From an uncultured Schlesneria sp. (lineage in GTDB: Bacteria; Planctomycetota; Planctomycetia; Planctomycetales; Planctomycetaceae), in contig CAIULL010000123.1 in assembly GCA_903899985.1 (NCBI GenBank), forward strand, positions 1-59,072: a DNA stretch of 59,072 bases, read 5' to 3'. Shown here in pieces: positions 7,740 through 16,757 of the stretch (its first letter is position 1; each line of letters opens with the position of its first letter). The notes below the pieces were generated by a model. That model saw nothing but the letters and a program-made list of their open reading frames with translations, searched no databases and had not been told where the DNA came from. A program made the translations under genes and the position numbers.

Positions 7740-9545
7740 CTATGCGTCTTCGCCGAGTTCCTCTTGCAGGTGACACCATCGGTCTTCTGCCGCAGCCAGT
7801 TCCTTAGTCAATGATTCGACTTCGTTATGCAGCCTTAAAGATTCTTTGGCATCGGTGGTTTCCATCATCAGTGCACTGGACTTTCGCTTCTGATCGTCGA
7901 GACGCGCGATGGTCTTTTCGATGGTCGAGATTTCTTTGCGTACCTCGCGTTCGTTTCGCCGTGCGGCTCGAACAACTTCTGCCGGTTTTGCGACATCGGT
8001 TGGCTTGGCTGCGGAAGGGGGAACCTTTGATCGACGATTCGCTTCTTCCCGTTCGCCGTCGTCAATTTCCTTATTAACGTAATAGAGATAGGCCTCGTAG
8101 TTTCCCGCGTAGTTGGTGACGTGTCCGTCGCGAACTTCGATGATGTTGGTTGCGACCTTTTTCATGAAATGCCGGTCGTGGCTGGTAAAAATCACTGTTC
8201 CCTTGTAGGCCACTAACGATTCGGCGAGGGCTTCGACGGTATCCACATCCAGGTGGTTACCAGGTTCGTCCAGCACCAGAATGTTGTATTGGCTGAGCAG
8301 CAATCCGGCGAGACAAAGCCGTGCCCGTTCACCCCCGGAAAGGACGGAGATTTTCTTCTGGACGTGGTCATCTCGGAAGAGAAGTGCACCAGCAACACCG
8401 AGGATCTCCTGTGATTTTGTCCCTTTCGCCGCGCTCGACTCAAGGTATTCGAGTACGGTTTGTTTTTCGGAGAGGCTGGTATAGACGTGCTGTGCATAGA
8501 CTCCGATGTTGCAACCGTACCCCCAGCGGACCTCCCCTTCCAGCGGTTTTAATGAATCAACGACGGTACGGAGAAACGTCGTTTTTCCCTGACCATTGTC
8601 ACCAACGATTGCGGCTCGTTGGCCATGTTCGACTTCGATATCAATCCCTTCGGCGATTTTTCGCTCGGGGTAGCCGATCGCCAGGTTCATCGCCCGGAGC
8701 GCGGGACCTTGTCGAGGTTCAACCTGAGGTGCTCGAATTCGAGCGGTCGGATCATCACTGGCGATTTCAGCGACTTCCAGCCGTTCGAGCTGCTTACTTT
8801 TCGAACGGGCTTGATTGGCAGTACTGGCGCGAGCCTTGTTTTTTGCGATGAACTCTTCCAGATGCTTTCGCTTGGCAATCACAGCGGCGTTCGAACGTTC
8901 GAGATGCTCCTTTTGATCTCGCTGGTACTCCAGGAACGCATCGATCTTCCCTGGGAACATGGTGAGCTTGCCACGGGTCAAATCGAGCGTGTGAGTGCAG
9001 GTAGCACCGAGAAATCCTCGATCGTGCGAGACAATCAAACAGGCCTCACGATAGCCACGCAGGAAGTGTTCGAGCAGAATCTGGGTTCGCAAATCCAGAA
9101 AGTTTGTTGGTTCGTCGAGAAGCAGCAGATTGGGCTCGTGTAACAGGAGAGCGGCGAGCTTGACTCGTGTCTGCCAACCGCCAGACAACTTGGCAATCGG
9201 ACCGTCAAGGTAGGCCCCCTTCAACTCGAACTGACCTGCGACTTCACCGCACTTCCAGTCGGGTTGACCGCTATCCCGCATCAAGAATTCCTGAGCGGTC
9301 TCGCCGGGAAGGAAAGGGTCATGTTGACGCAAATAGCCGATTTGCAATTTCGGATGGCGGGTGACTTCGCCGGTATCGAGTTCTTCTTCGCCGAGAAGAA
9401 TCCGAAGCAGCGTACTTTTTCCAGCACCATTCCGGCCGACAAAACCAACTTTCACATCTTCCGAAAGCGTTGACTCCGCGTTATCCAGCAACACCTGGTT
9501 GCCATAACTCTTCGTGGCATTCTTAATCTGCATCAACACGGCCAT
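7740..9545 (-). CDS. ABC-F family ATPase (Uup/YheS type)
   Basis: ABC-F proteins have two ATPase cassettes and no membrane domain; they act on ribosomes or RNA, for example in translation rescue or antibiotic protection. The ATG at 9545 gives 601 residues; further starts at 9584 and 9533 are possible. The first cassette has Walker A GRNGAGKST and signature LSGGW; the second has GDNGQGKTT, LSGGERARL and LVLDEPGNHLD. Between them is a basic linker (AKRKHLEEFIAKNKARAST, about 220-260), typical of ABC-F. A charged coiled coil at about 530-600 resembles the C-terminal domain of Uup. It is read in the same direction as the secreted protein downstream, 43 bases away. Confidence 0.9.
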   Translation of the reverse strand: MAVLMQIKNATKSYGNQVLLDNAESTLSEDVKVGFVGRNGAGKSTLLRILLGEEELDTGEVTRHPKLQIGYLRQHDPFLPGETAQEFLMRDSGQPDWKCGEVAGQFELKGAYLDGPIAKLSGGWQTRVKLAALLLHEPNLLLLDEPTNFLDLRTQILLEHFLRGYREACLIVSHDRGFLGATCTHTLDLTRGKLTMFPGKIDAFLEYQRDQKEHLERSNAAVIAKRKHLEEFIAKNKARASTANQARSKSKQLERLEVAEIASDDPTARIRAPQVEPRQGPALRAMNLAIGYPERKIAEGIDIEVEHGQRAAIVGDNGQGKTTFLRTVVDSLKPLEGEVRWGYGCNIGVYAQHVYTSLSEKQTVLEYLESSAAKGTKSQEILGVAGALLFRDDHVQKKISVLSGGERARLCLAGLLLSQYNILVLDEPGNHLDVDTVEALAESLVAYKGTVIFTSHDRHFMKKVATNIIEVRDGHVTNYAGNYEAYLYYVNKEIDDGEREEANRRSKVPPSAAKPTDVAKPAEVVRAARRNEREVRKEISTIEKTIARLDDQKRKSSALMMETTDAKESLRLHNEVESLTKELAAAEDRWCHLQEELGEDA

Positions 9546-9899
9546 CAGAAACGGGTCCTTGGAACGACGTACAATCAGGATCACTTACGGGCGGAATCTT
9601 AGCGAAATTTCGACCAACGCGAGAGAGACTGTCGAAATCCATTTCGAGCAAATTCAGGCCATTCTCGTCGCATTATGAGTTTTATTCGGGCTGCAATCTG
9701 GTATCGCGACAAAAAACCCGCGTTATTCAAAGGAAAGTTCTTGTTTTCGCTTCTGTGCATGGTTTTGATCAATCTTCAAGCAATTCCAAACGTCAGTGCG
9801 AATGCCGTGTATCCAGTGATCTTCAGGATTACCTGGTTTCGCACAGACCTCTGGATGTTCACCCGCTCGATCGTCGGTTAAGAAGTTGTGAGGCTCGCC
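9546..9899. other. Intergenic stretch between divergent genes
   Basis: About 350 bases separate the ABC-F gene (-) from the haloperoxidase-like gene (+) and must contain both promoters. One + frame (9675-9881) has a hydrophobic run but no family resemblance and no convincing start signal, so I do not call it a gene. No repeat or strong hairpin was noticed. Confidence 0.4.
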
Positions 9900-11300
9900 A
9901 TGCTTCGTTCACTTGGATTTCTGTCATTTTGCATTTGTTTGCTCGTCGCATCGCTGGCTTCGGCACAGAACCCGGAGGGGCCGGCGATCGGTGATCCGCG
10001 AGGCAGGGACTCCATTCTGGACTGGAATGCCATTGCACTGAAGGCCGTTGCAGACGATTTCAGCAATATTTACGGCGTGCCCGACCAGAAGGGACCAACA
10101 CACACGTCACGCGCACTGGCGATTGTCCATCTAGCGATGTTTGACGCAGCGAACATGGTGACGCCCAGAGCGACTCCTTATCTTCCGAACCATACGCCTT
10201 CCAAAGAGCGAATCGTGTCGTTGGACGCTGCGGTTGCCCAGGCGGCCACAGATACGTTAACGGCGCTTTATCCAAAACAGGCTAAGGTGTTCTCAGCAGC
10301 GCTGACGCAGTATCTCACTCCGCTAAAAAATGCGAAGGCCAGGAATAATGGGATTCAGCTTGGTCATGCTGTGGCTCATGACCTGCTTCTTGCACGTTCG
10401 CAGGATGGTTCAACGGTTGTTGGCAAATACGTTCCAACGGGTGCACCTGGTAAACACGACGTTGATCCATTGAACGCTGGACAGGGATTCCTTGATCCCG
10501 CATGGGGAAATGTCTTGCCTTTCTCTCCGGTCCACAATTTTCACTACGTTCCCGGGGCTCCCCCGGCACTTGGAAGCCTGGCTTACGCGACAGCCTTCAA
10601 TGATGTGAAATCGTTAGGAGGTGATGGCATCACGACATCAACAACTCGTACACAAGAACAAACTGAAATTGGTCTGTTCTGGTCTTATGACGGATCACAC
10701 GGAATCGGTGTCCCGCCGAGGTTATACAACCAGATCGCACGTACGATTGCGATTCAGAAAAACAACACGGAAACCGAAAACGCCCGACTCTTCGGGCTTA
10801 TCAATGCCGCCATGGCGGATGCAGGAATCTGCTGTTGGGGTATCAAATATCAATATGACTTATGGCGCCCGATTCTCGGGATTCGACGAGCTGACGAAGA
10901 TGGCAATATTTCAACCGAAGCAGACCCGAAGTGGACTCCGCTTGGTGCACCTGCCAGTAACGGCGGGGGTAAGAATTTCACTCCGAACTTTCCCTCGTAC
11001 AGCTCTGGGCATGCTACGTTTGGTGCGGCCCTGTTCCGGACACTGCAAAATTACTATTGCACGGATCATCTCACATTCACATTCGTTTCGGATGAACTGA
11101 ATGGTGTGACAACGGACAATAACGGTCATGTTCGGCCATTAAAGCCGCGTACTTTTCATAAGCTCAGCGATGCAGCTGCCGAAAACGCCCGCAGCCGCAT
11201 GTATCTGGGAATCCACTGGCAGTTCGATGCCGATGAGGGACTGAAATCAGGTACGGCAATTGGAGATCACGTGTTCCAATCGATCCTTCAACCTCACTGA
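9900..11300 (+). CDS. Vanadium-dependent haloperoxidase-like PAP2-family protein
   Basis: These secreted enzymes oxidise halides with hydrogen peroxide using bound vanadate; the same fold serves as acid phosphatase (PAP2). The product is 466 residues with signal peptide MLRSLGFLSFCICLLVASLASA followed by QNPEG. The ATG at 9900 was preferred to the GTG at 9888 for that reason. The vanadate/phosphate site is complete: KYQYDLWRP (Lys about 316, Arg about 323), PSYSSGHATFG (His about 371) and SRMYLGIHWQFD (Arg about 433, His about 439). The N-terminal ALAIVHLAMFDAAN helix is also typical. Whether it is a peroxidase or phosphatase, and which halide it uses, cannot be decided from sequence. Confidence 0.85.
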   Translation: MLRSLGFLSFCICLLVASLASAQNPEGPAIGDPRGRDSILDWNAIALKAVADDFSNIYGVPDQKGPTHTSRALAIVHLAMFDAANMVTPRATPYLPNHTPSKERIVSLDAAVAQAATDTLTALYPKQAKVFSAALTQYLTPLKNAKARNNGIQLGHAVAHDLLLARSQDGSTVVGKYVPTGAPGKHDVDPLNAGQGFLDPAWGNVLPFSPVHNFHYVPGAPPALGSLAYATAFNDVKSLGGDGITTSTTRTQEQTEIGLFWSYDGSHGIGVPPRLYNQIARTIAIQKNNTETENARLFGLINAAMADAGICCWGIKYQYDLWRPILGIRRADEDGNISTEADPKWTPLGAPASNGGGKNFTPNFPSYSSGHATFGAALFRTLQNYYCTDHLTFTFVSDELNGVTTDNNGHVRPLKPRTFHKLSDAAAENARSRMYLGIHWQFDADEGLKSGTAIGDHVFQSILQPH

Positions 11301-11489
11301 TTCGCGCGGGCTGACGAATAAACAAATCTTGAGAATCACCAGAGTCGACATGATCCGTGAGCCCTCGTTATGCGTTCAATGCACGAGAGACCGCAACTGG
11401 CGATTGATGGCTTGACTGAAAATCACCGTAATCATTTTATGGGTTTGGGTCTCTGGCGTGTTTCGTCGATCAGTATCGATTAAACTGCC

Positions 11490-12884
11490 GTGCGTGATCA
11501 ATCATCCTGTTTAAAATGGAATACGCCTGTGATTGACGAGAATGAAGATGCGTTCGCCGCTTTTGTAAACACCTGTTCTTGGTTAAGAAACTGGCCCAGG
11601 CTTTTGCCACTTCTTCTCGCCATCGCATCCTTCGCAGGAAACCTGACGGCGGGTGAATTTAAGGTTGGTGTTGGTCGGCGGATTATCACTCCGAATCCTC
11701 TCTTACCTGTTTCGGGTGGACTTGGGCCATCAGCACCCGCTCGCGAGAAACAAGGGGAGTTAATGGCGCGAGCGGTCGTGTTTCAGCACGGCGAGACTTC
11801 GGTCGCGGTCGTCAGTCTGGATTTGCTTGGTTTTCCGTCTGTGTTGTGCAATCGCGTGCGAGCTCGGGTTCCGCGGATTCCGTCAACGAATATTCTGATT
11901 GGCTCGACGCATACTCACAGCGCACCGGATTGTTATGGATTCGCCGATGGGCGCGGCGGCTTTAGCGGTGATCTGAAATACATGGAGTTAGTTTGCGTCA
12001 AAGCGGCCGAAGCGGTGAACGAGGCGTTTGATGGACTAAAGCCAGCACGGCTGAAAATCGGTACTGACGAGGCTAAAGGAAAAATCGCATACAACTACTA
12101 TGCCCCCGATTTGTATGACCGGCGAATGAGTGTGATTCAGGCAATCGATACAGCGGACCAGCCGATTGTGACGCTCGTCAACTATGCCATTCATCCTGAG
12201 GTTCTCGGGTCGGGAATTGGAATTCTCAGCCCGGATCTGATTGGACCACTTTCTGATCGAATCGAAGAACGTGGCGGCGGGCAGGCGATCTTTATGAATG
12301 GGGCACAAGGAGGGATGATCACGGCGGACAATCGCGACCTCAGTCGTCCGAAAGATGCACAGAGAGGCTACTGGCACGATGACCGGACCTGGGACGAGTG
12401 TGTTCGGATTGGAAATACGATGGCGGACGAAGCTTTGCGAATCGTGAAAGATGTACCCATTCAGGAAAATCCGGATCTTTACTGCGGGTCAATTGATGTC
12501 AAATTTCCTGTGGATTCGGACCTGCTTTGGGCCGTCGTGATCAGTTCTCCGCTTAAGTATCCTCACAATCCCGATCATAGTATTACGACGCAGGTCAACG
12601 TCGTGAATATTGGCAATTCCCAGATATTGACGATCCCGGGCGAGGCGTTACCGAACATTGGATTTTATCTCAAGCGAAAGATGCGCGGCGAACATAATTT
12701 ACTGTTCGGGTTGACGAATGATGCCTTCGGTTACATTCTGACGAAGGTCGATTTCCGTAGTTTCCCGAGGTACGAATACGTTTCACGGACCTCATTGGGC
12801 GAAATGACCGGTGAAATCCTGATTGAACGATCGATTGAATTCGTGGAGAAAAGCCCGAAACCTCTGGCGATCTCGAAGCCGTAA
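11490..12884 (+). CDS. Neutral/alkaline ceramidase-like secreted protein
   Basis: The protein resembles the N-terminal catalytic domain of neutral ceramidases, zinc amidases that cleave ceramide to sphingosine and fatty acid. Seen: a hydrophobic export segment (RLLPLLLAIASFAGNLTAG, about 37-55), VGVGRRIITP, the zinc motif GSTHTHSAPD, a second histidine in NYAIHPEVLG, and FMNGAQGGM. At 464 residues it lacks the C-terminal immunoglobulin-like domain of full ceramidases, as many shorter bacterial homologues do. The start is uncertain: GTG at 11490 or GTG at 11529; both leave the hydrophobic segment well inside the N-terminus. The substrate is unproven. Confidence 0.75.
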   Translation: MRDQSSCLKWNTPVIDENEDAFAAFVNTCSWLRNWPRLLPLLLAIASFAGNLTAGEFKVGVGRRIITPNPLLPVSGGLGPSAPAREKQGELMARAVVFQHGETSVAVVSLDLLGFPSVLCNRVRARVPRIPSTNILIGSTHTHSAPDCYGFADGRGGFSGDLKYMELVCVKAAEAVNEAFDGLKPARLKIGTDEAKGKIAYNYYAPDLYDRRMSVIQAIDTADQPIVTLVNYAIHPEVLGSGIGILSPDLIGPLSDRIEERGGGQAIFMNGAQGGMITADNRDLSRPKDAQRGYWHDDRTWDECVRIGNTMADEALRIVKDVPIQENPDLYCGSIDVKFPVDSDLLWAVVISSPLKYPHNPDHSITTQVNVVNIGNSQILTIPGEALPNIGFYLKRKMRGEHNLLFGLTNDAFGYILTKVDFRSFPRYEYVSRTSLGEMTGEILIERSIEFVEKSPKPLAISKP

Positions 12885-12920
12885 GACTGATGTCACCACA
12901 ATTGAGTTGAAGTTAACTTC

Positions 12921-14297
12921 ATGCCCGCACGGAACTGGATTCGGCGACTCTTTTTCATTCTTTACGAACCTGACCCCAGTCAAATGGGGTTCTTAGTTCG
13001 TTCACAAACTCAAACTGCCTCTGATGTCGATGTGACGGTCGCTGTCCCAGATTCGAAAGAAAGTGAGCGGCTGTTTGGTGTGTCGCTCTCCCGCCGCGGA
13101 CTGCAGCCAATCCATCTTAAAGTCGTCAATCGATCGAATGTGCCGTTAAGGCTGCACTTTCGAAGTCTCGACCCGCATTATTTTCCTCCGCTGGAAGCCG
13201 CAGCACGCTGTCATTTTTCAATCCTCAAGCGGCTTTATGCCTTCGGAGTCTTCGCCTGGTTTTTGCTTCCGTTATTGCTTCTTGCTCCACTCAAGCTTTT
13301 GTCCGTCCACTGGGCGAACAAGAAAATGGATTCGTTATTTCAGTCGTTGGCATTCCATCGACGTCCGATTGCTGCAGGAGACAGCGCCACCGGATTCGTG
13401 TTTGCTGCGTTCGACGCCGGAACGAAAATGGTCCGCGTGAGATTGATGGCCACACAGGTACGTTCATCGACGGATCAGAACACGGGAGTTAAATCAACAT
13501 CGGCGAATTCTGCAGACTCGGAACGATCGCTCACAGAACTGGTACCCGATTCGTATGTGGATCTGACATTTGCAGTGACAGTTCCGGGTATCAACGCAGA
13601 TTACCTGCATCGGAAACTTGACACACTGATTCCCAAGGACGCCTTGCACGAGTGCGATGTTCCTGAACTGGTCAATCAATTGAGTCAGGTCGCCGTCGTG
13701 ACAACCAATCACAGCAACAAAGGGACGGGCGACCCGATTAATCTCGTAGTGATTGGTGGATTTGAGACGCTCTTAAATGCCTTTACCGGGCGTTGGGACG
13801 AAACAGAAGTCATCAGTTTTGCAACCTGCTGGAAGACGGCCCGAGCATTTCTCCTCGGTTCCGAGTACCGGTATTCGCCTGTCAGTTCGCTTTATCTGTT
13901 CGGCCGTAGTCAGGACATTGCCCTGCAGCAGATCAGGGAATCGATCAGCGAGCGTTTGCATCTGCGTTTATGGCTGACACAGTTGACCCATAAGGGGAAG
14001 CCTGTCTGGATTGGGCAAGTGAGTCGAGATATCGGAGTTCGCTTTACGACATCGGCCTGGAATCTCACAACGCATCGAATCGACCCCGATGTGGATGAGT
14101 CACGTGACTACGTATTGGAAGATCTACTCGATGCGGAACGAGTTGACGCGGCTGGTTATGTCGACACATCAATCGCCTGTACGCCTAACTCGCCCCGTCA
14201 CAATTTGACGGGTGATCCCTTTTACACGGACGGCAAGCGAGTTGTCATTCTCTTGAGTCCCAACAGGACGACGCCTCGATTCATTGCATGGTCATGA
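12921..14297 (+). CDS. LssY C-terminal domain protein, membrane-anchored
   Basis: This is a 458-residue protein. A soluble N-terminal segment is followed by a strong hydrophobic helix (AFGVFAWFLLPLLLLAPLKLL, about 110-130). Residues about 270-440 match the LssY_C pattern: NLVVIGGFETLLNAFTGRWD, YRYSPVSSLYLFGRSQDIAL and LWLTQLTHKGKPVWIGQVSRD, then DPDVDESRDYVLEDLL. LssY_C domains often occur fused to DedA or PAP2 membrane domains; here the domain stands without them. No enzymatic role is established for the family. The gene follows the ceramidase-like gene by 36 bases and is probably co-transcribed with it. Confidence 0.7.
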   Translation: MPARNWIRRLFFILYEPDPSQMGFLVRSQTQTASDVDVTVAVPDSKESERLFGVSLSRRGLQPIHLKVVNRSNVPLRLHFRSLDPHYFPPLEAAARCHFSILKRLYAFGVFAWFLLPLLLLAPLKLLSVHWANKKMDSLFQSLAFHRRPIAAGDSATGFVFAAFDAGTKMVRVRLMATQVRSSTDQNTGVKSTSANSADSERSLTELVPDSYVDLTFAVTVPGINADYLHRKLDTLIPKDALHECDVPELVNQLSQVAVVTTNHSNKGTGDPINLVVIGGFETLLNAFTGRWDETEVISFATCWKTARAFLLGSEYRYSPVSSLYLFGRSQDIALQQIRESISERLHLRLWLTQLTHKGKPVWIGQVSRDIGVRFTTSAWNLTTHRIDPDVDESRDYVLEDLLDAERVDAAGYVDTSIACTPNSPRHNLTGDPFYTDGKRVVILLSPNRTTPRFIAWS

Positions 14298-14367
14298 GGG
14301 TGAACTTATTCCAAGGCCCGCTATCCGGTGTGATTTGACCCGTTGGATTTGGCCATCATTAATCCCT

Positions 14368-15234
14368 TCATTCTTTTTTGGCGGACTGAAGAATCTGCTC
14401 ACGGGTCGGCGAATTGATCAAACCGTCTCGCAGTGCCGCGAACAACGTCGCGGCGATCAGATCGGCTGTCGTGCCAGGATTTCGGCGATGACCATCGGCT
14501 CGAAGCCAGGCATCGAATTTGTCTAATTCTCGCGGGTCGAACGTCAAGTCGACTCCCGTATGATCGATCAACTTTCGTGCTTTTAACGACGCCTCTTCGG
14601 CAATTGCCCAACCACACTTTCGAGCAATCAACGTATCTGGCCAGCAAGACATCATCCAGACATGTAACCAGACAACTGCTGATTCCCAATCACTTGACCG
14701 AGTCAGCAACTCGCATAATTTCTGCCTCGCGGTGAAAACCAGTCTGAAATCACTGACATATTGTTCTGCAATTCGGTCCCGATCTGCTGCAAGTGACATC
14801 GCCTGGTAAAGAGTGACCGTCGGACGTTCGCTGACGTCCTGTTTCACAGCTTTTCCGAGTCCGCCTGGATGAGCAAGACTAATTGACGCATAAACATGCT
14901 CGGCATCCTCAATCGTCGTGCTCTTCAGTATTCGTGGCAGACCATCCTCAAGTCGGTCATGATCGGGTACCGCAGCCAGCGGCGCGAACAACAGAATAAT
15001 CCCTAAATTGACGTTGGTTCCCGTCGTATCACGTGTTTCTTTTACCGAATTATAAATCGCCCGTCCCAAGCCGCTTTCGTGAATTGCCGACAATGGTTTA
15101 GAGATCGCATGAGCTGCCCGAACAAAATCATCGTAACTGAGGTCATCGAACGAAGCAGAGGGATGTACGTTCCCCGGCTTCCTGGCCGTTGCCTCCATCA
15201 GACAAGCGAGTTCAATCTGTTCGGCGAGTGTCAC
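14368..15234 (-). CDS. Triphosphoribosyl-dephospho-CoA synthase-like (CitG/MdcB family)
   Basis: CitG-type enzymes make the precursor of the prosthetic group of citrate or malonate lyases from ATP and dephospho-CoA. The 288-residue product shows ELACLMEATARKPGNVHPSASFDDLSY (written as motif pieces EATARKPGNVHP and FDDLSYDDF) and TGTNVNLGIILLFAPLAA, both family hallmarks. The start is GTG at 15234. No lyase gene is nearby. I recall CitG-family members among genes linked to methanopterin-dependent C1 metabolism, which planctomycetes can have, so that role is an alternative; this is recollection, not seen here. It diverges from the dehydrogenase gene with a 102-base gap. Confidence 0.78.
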   Translation of the reverse strand: MTLAEQIELACLMEATARKPGNVHPSASFDDLSYDDFVRAAHAISKPLSAIHESGLGRAIYNSVKETRDTTGTNVNLGIILLFAPLAAVPDHDRLEDGLPRILKSTTIEDAEHVYASISLAHPGGLGKAVKQDVSERPTVTLYQAMSLAADRDRIAEQYVSDFRLVFTARQKLCELLTRSSDWESAVVWLHVWMMSCWPDTLIARKCGWAIAEEASLKARKLIDHTGVDLTFDPRELDKFDAWLRADGHRRNPGTTADLIAATLFAALRDGLINSPTREQILQSAKKE

Positions 15235-15336
15235 AACATCGATTCCTGACGGGACAAAGTATCAATTGCCCCATATCATCACACTCATGTCGATTCAACG
15301 CTATCCAAACGAAAACCAGGAAAAACAGGAATTCAC

Positions 15337-16116
15337 GTGTCACCATTTGAGCAAACTCGTTTCGACCTGGCCGGTCGCGCCTCATTGGTGACCGGAGCTG
15401 GTGGTGGAATCGGTCAAGCCGCGGCACTGACGCTGGCCCAGGCAGGTGCTGTCCTCGGCATTCATTATCTTTCCAATGAAGAGGGTGCACGTGCAACATT
15501 GGCACAGATCGAACGGGCTGGCGGTCGAGGTATTCTGTTGCCAGGCGATCTGACAGTTGAAAGCGACGCCAATCGCGTGGTCGACGACTTTGCTGCATTT
15601 GCAGGAAGGCTGGATGTTCTCTTTAACAATGCGGGAAATCCGCTGACCCGGTCATCGATTGAACAATGCCCTACCGAACTTTGGATGCAGGCGTTTAGTG
15701 TGAATGTTCATTCGGCATTTCTGGTGACTCGACGTGCGATCCCGCATCTGAAGAATGCTGAAGGACACGGCAGCATCATCAACAATCTGTCATTATCCGT
15801 TCAGACCGGTGGTTCTGGAGGGGCCGGTCCCTACGCCGCAGCGAAAGGAGCCCTTCAAGTTTTTACCCGCACCCTTTCCCGTGAACTGGCACCACTGGTC
15901 CGAGCCAACTGTATCATGCCTGGGGTTGTTGAAACGCGTCACCATGAGGTTTTCAGTACGCCGGAGAAAATGGCTGATTACAGACGTCAGACACCCCTGG
16001 CACGCAATTCAACTTCCGACGAGATCGCACAGGCGGTGCTTTACCTCGCCTCGGATGCTTCCAGTTTCATGACCGGCGGCGTGATTGATCTGAACGGCGG
16101 TCGCTTTCTGCGGTGA
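15337..16116 (+). CDS. Short-chain dehydrogenase/reductase
   Basis: This is an NAD(P)-dependent oxidoreductase of the classical SDR family, close in style to 3-oxoacyl-ACP reductases. The product is 259 residues from GTG at 15337, with AGGA just upstream. Motifs in order: cofactor loop TGAGGGIG (about 18-25), structural FNNAG (about 91-95), catalytic Ser in [11 protein letters not shown], and Tyr/Lys in PYAAAKGAL. The C-terminus has the substrate-loop motif [10 protein letters not shown] and ends with DLNGGRFLR. The substrate is not inferable. The following DUF188 gene starts 23 bases after its stop. Confidence 0.88.
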   Translation: MSPFEQTRFDLAGRASLVTGAGGGIGQAAALTLAQAGAVLGIHYLSNEEGARATLAQIERAGGRGILLPGDLTVESDANRVVDDFAAFAGRLDVLFNNAGNPLTRSSIEQCPTELWMQAFSVNVHSAFLVTRRAIPHLKNAEGHGSIINNLSLSVQTGGSGGAGPYAAAKGALQVFTRTLSRELAPLVRANCIMPGVVETRHHEVFSTPEKMADYRRQTPLARNSTSDEIAQAVLYLASDASSFMTGGVIDLNGGRFLR

Positions 16117-16139
16117 ACATCGAGAACAGGAGATCGTGC

Positions 16140-16592
16140 ATGAGAATCTGGGTCGACGGCGATGCATGCCCGGCAGTCATTAAGGACATCCTGTTCCGGG
16201 CTGCAATTCGGACAAAAATTCCACTGACGCTTGTGGCTAATCAGCCCATGCACATCCCTCGATCAGACTTGATCACAATTCTGACGGTGCCCTCAGGTCT
16301 GAATGTTGCTGATCAAAAGATCGTGGAACTGCTCGATCCAGGTGACCTTGTCATCACAGCGGACATCCCATTGGCCGCCCATGTGGTAAACAAAGGGGGG
16401 ACGGCTCTTGACCCGCGAGGTGAATTGTATACCGACGAAAACATCGGCGAGAGATTGACGATGAGGAACCTGATGGATGAACTTCGCGGAGGGGGAATGA
16501 TCGGTGGCGGCCCCGCTCCGTTCAGTGGCAACGACCGTCAGGCATTCGCCAACCAGTTGGACAGGATTCTGGCGAAACTACGACGAAGTTGA
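16140..16592 (+). CDS. YaiI/YqxD (DUF188) family protein
   Basis: This is a conserved bacterial protein of about 150 residues with a PIN-like fold and no settled function. The ATG at 16140 has AGGAGA about eight bases upstream; the alternative GTG at 16113 overlaps the previous stop and adds residues foreign to the family. Family signatures are clear: [18 protein letters not shown] at the N-terminus, [34 protein letters not shown], and [17 protein letters not shown] followed by a Gly-rich [12 protein letters not shown]. Confidence 0.9.
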   Translation: MRIWVDGDACPAVIKDILFRAAIRTKIPLTLVANQPMHIPRSDLITILTVPSGLNVADQKIVELLDPGDLVITADIPLAAHVVNKGGTALDPRGELYTDENIGERLTMRNLMDELRGGGMIGGGPAPFSGNDRQAFANQLDRILAKLRRS

Positions 16593-16621
16593 TTTTGGCT
16601 GAAAAGCCTGCGGAAAGAACT

Positions 16622-16719
16622 GTGCCACTGGTTGACTGCTTTGGGTCAAGCAGTGCTCTTGTCGGGTATCAATCATTTCGAAGACACTGCTTCTCCTGCG
16701 ATCTCCGAAGCAGTGGCAC
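16622..16719. repeat. 98-bp double-hairpin palindromic repeat, copy 2
   Basis: It has the same length and layout as the copy at 1974-2071. The left stem is CACTGGTTGAC/GTCAAGCAGTG, where both arms changed together at one pair (T-A to C-G) relative to copy 1 and one mismatch arose. The right stem is CACTGCTTC/GAAGCAGTG. Loops differ freely. It lies between the convergent DUF188 gene (+) and lipoprotein gene (-), where it could serve as a two-way terminator. Confidence 0.8.
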
Positions 16720-16757
16720 GACATTGATGAGATGTCGATCTGCGGTTCAGACGCTGC

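Noticed and set aside
9675-9881. 68-residue frame with a hydrophobic run resembling a signal peptide
   Set aside because: No ribosome site, no recognisable mature part, and it sits in the shared promoter gap of two divergent genes.
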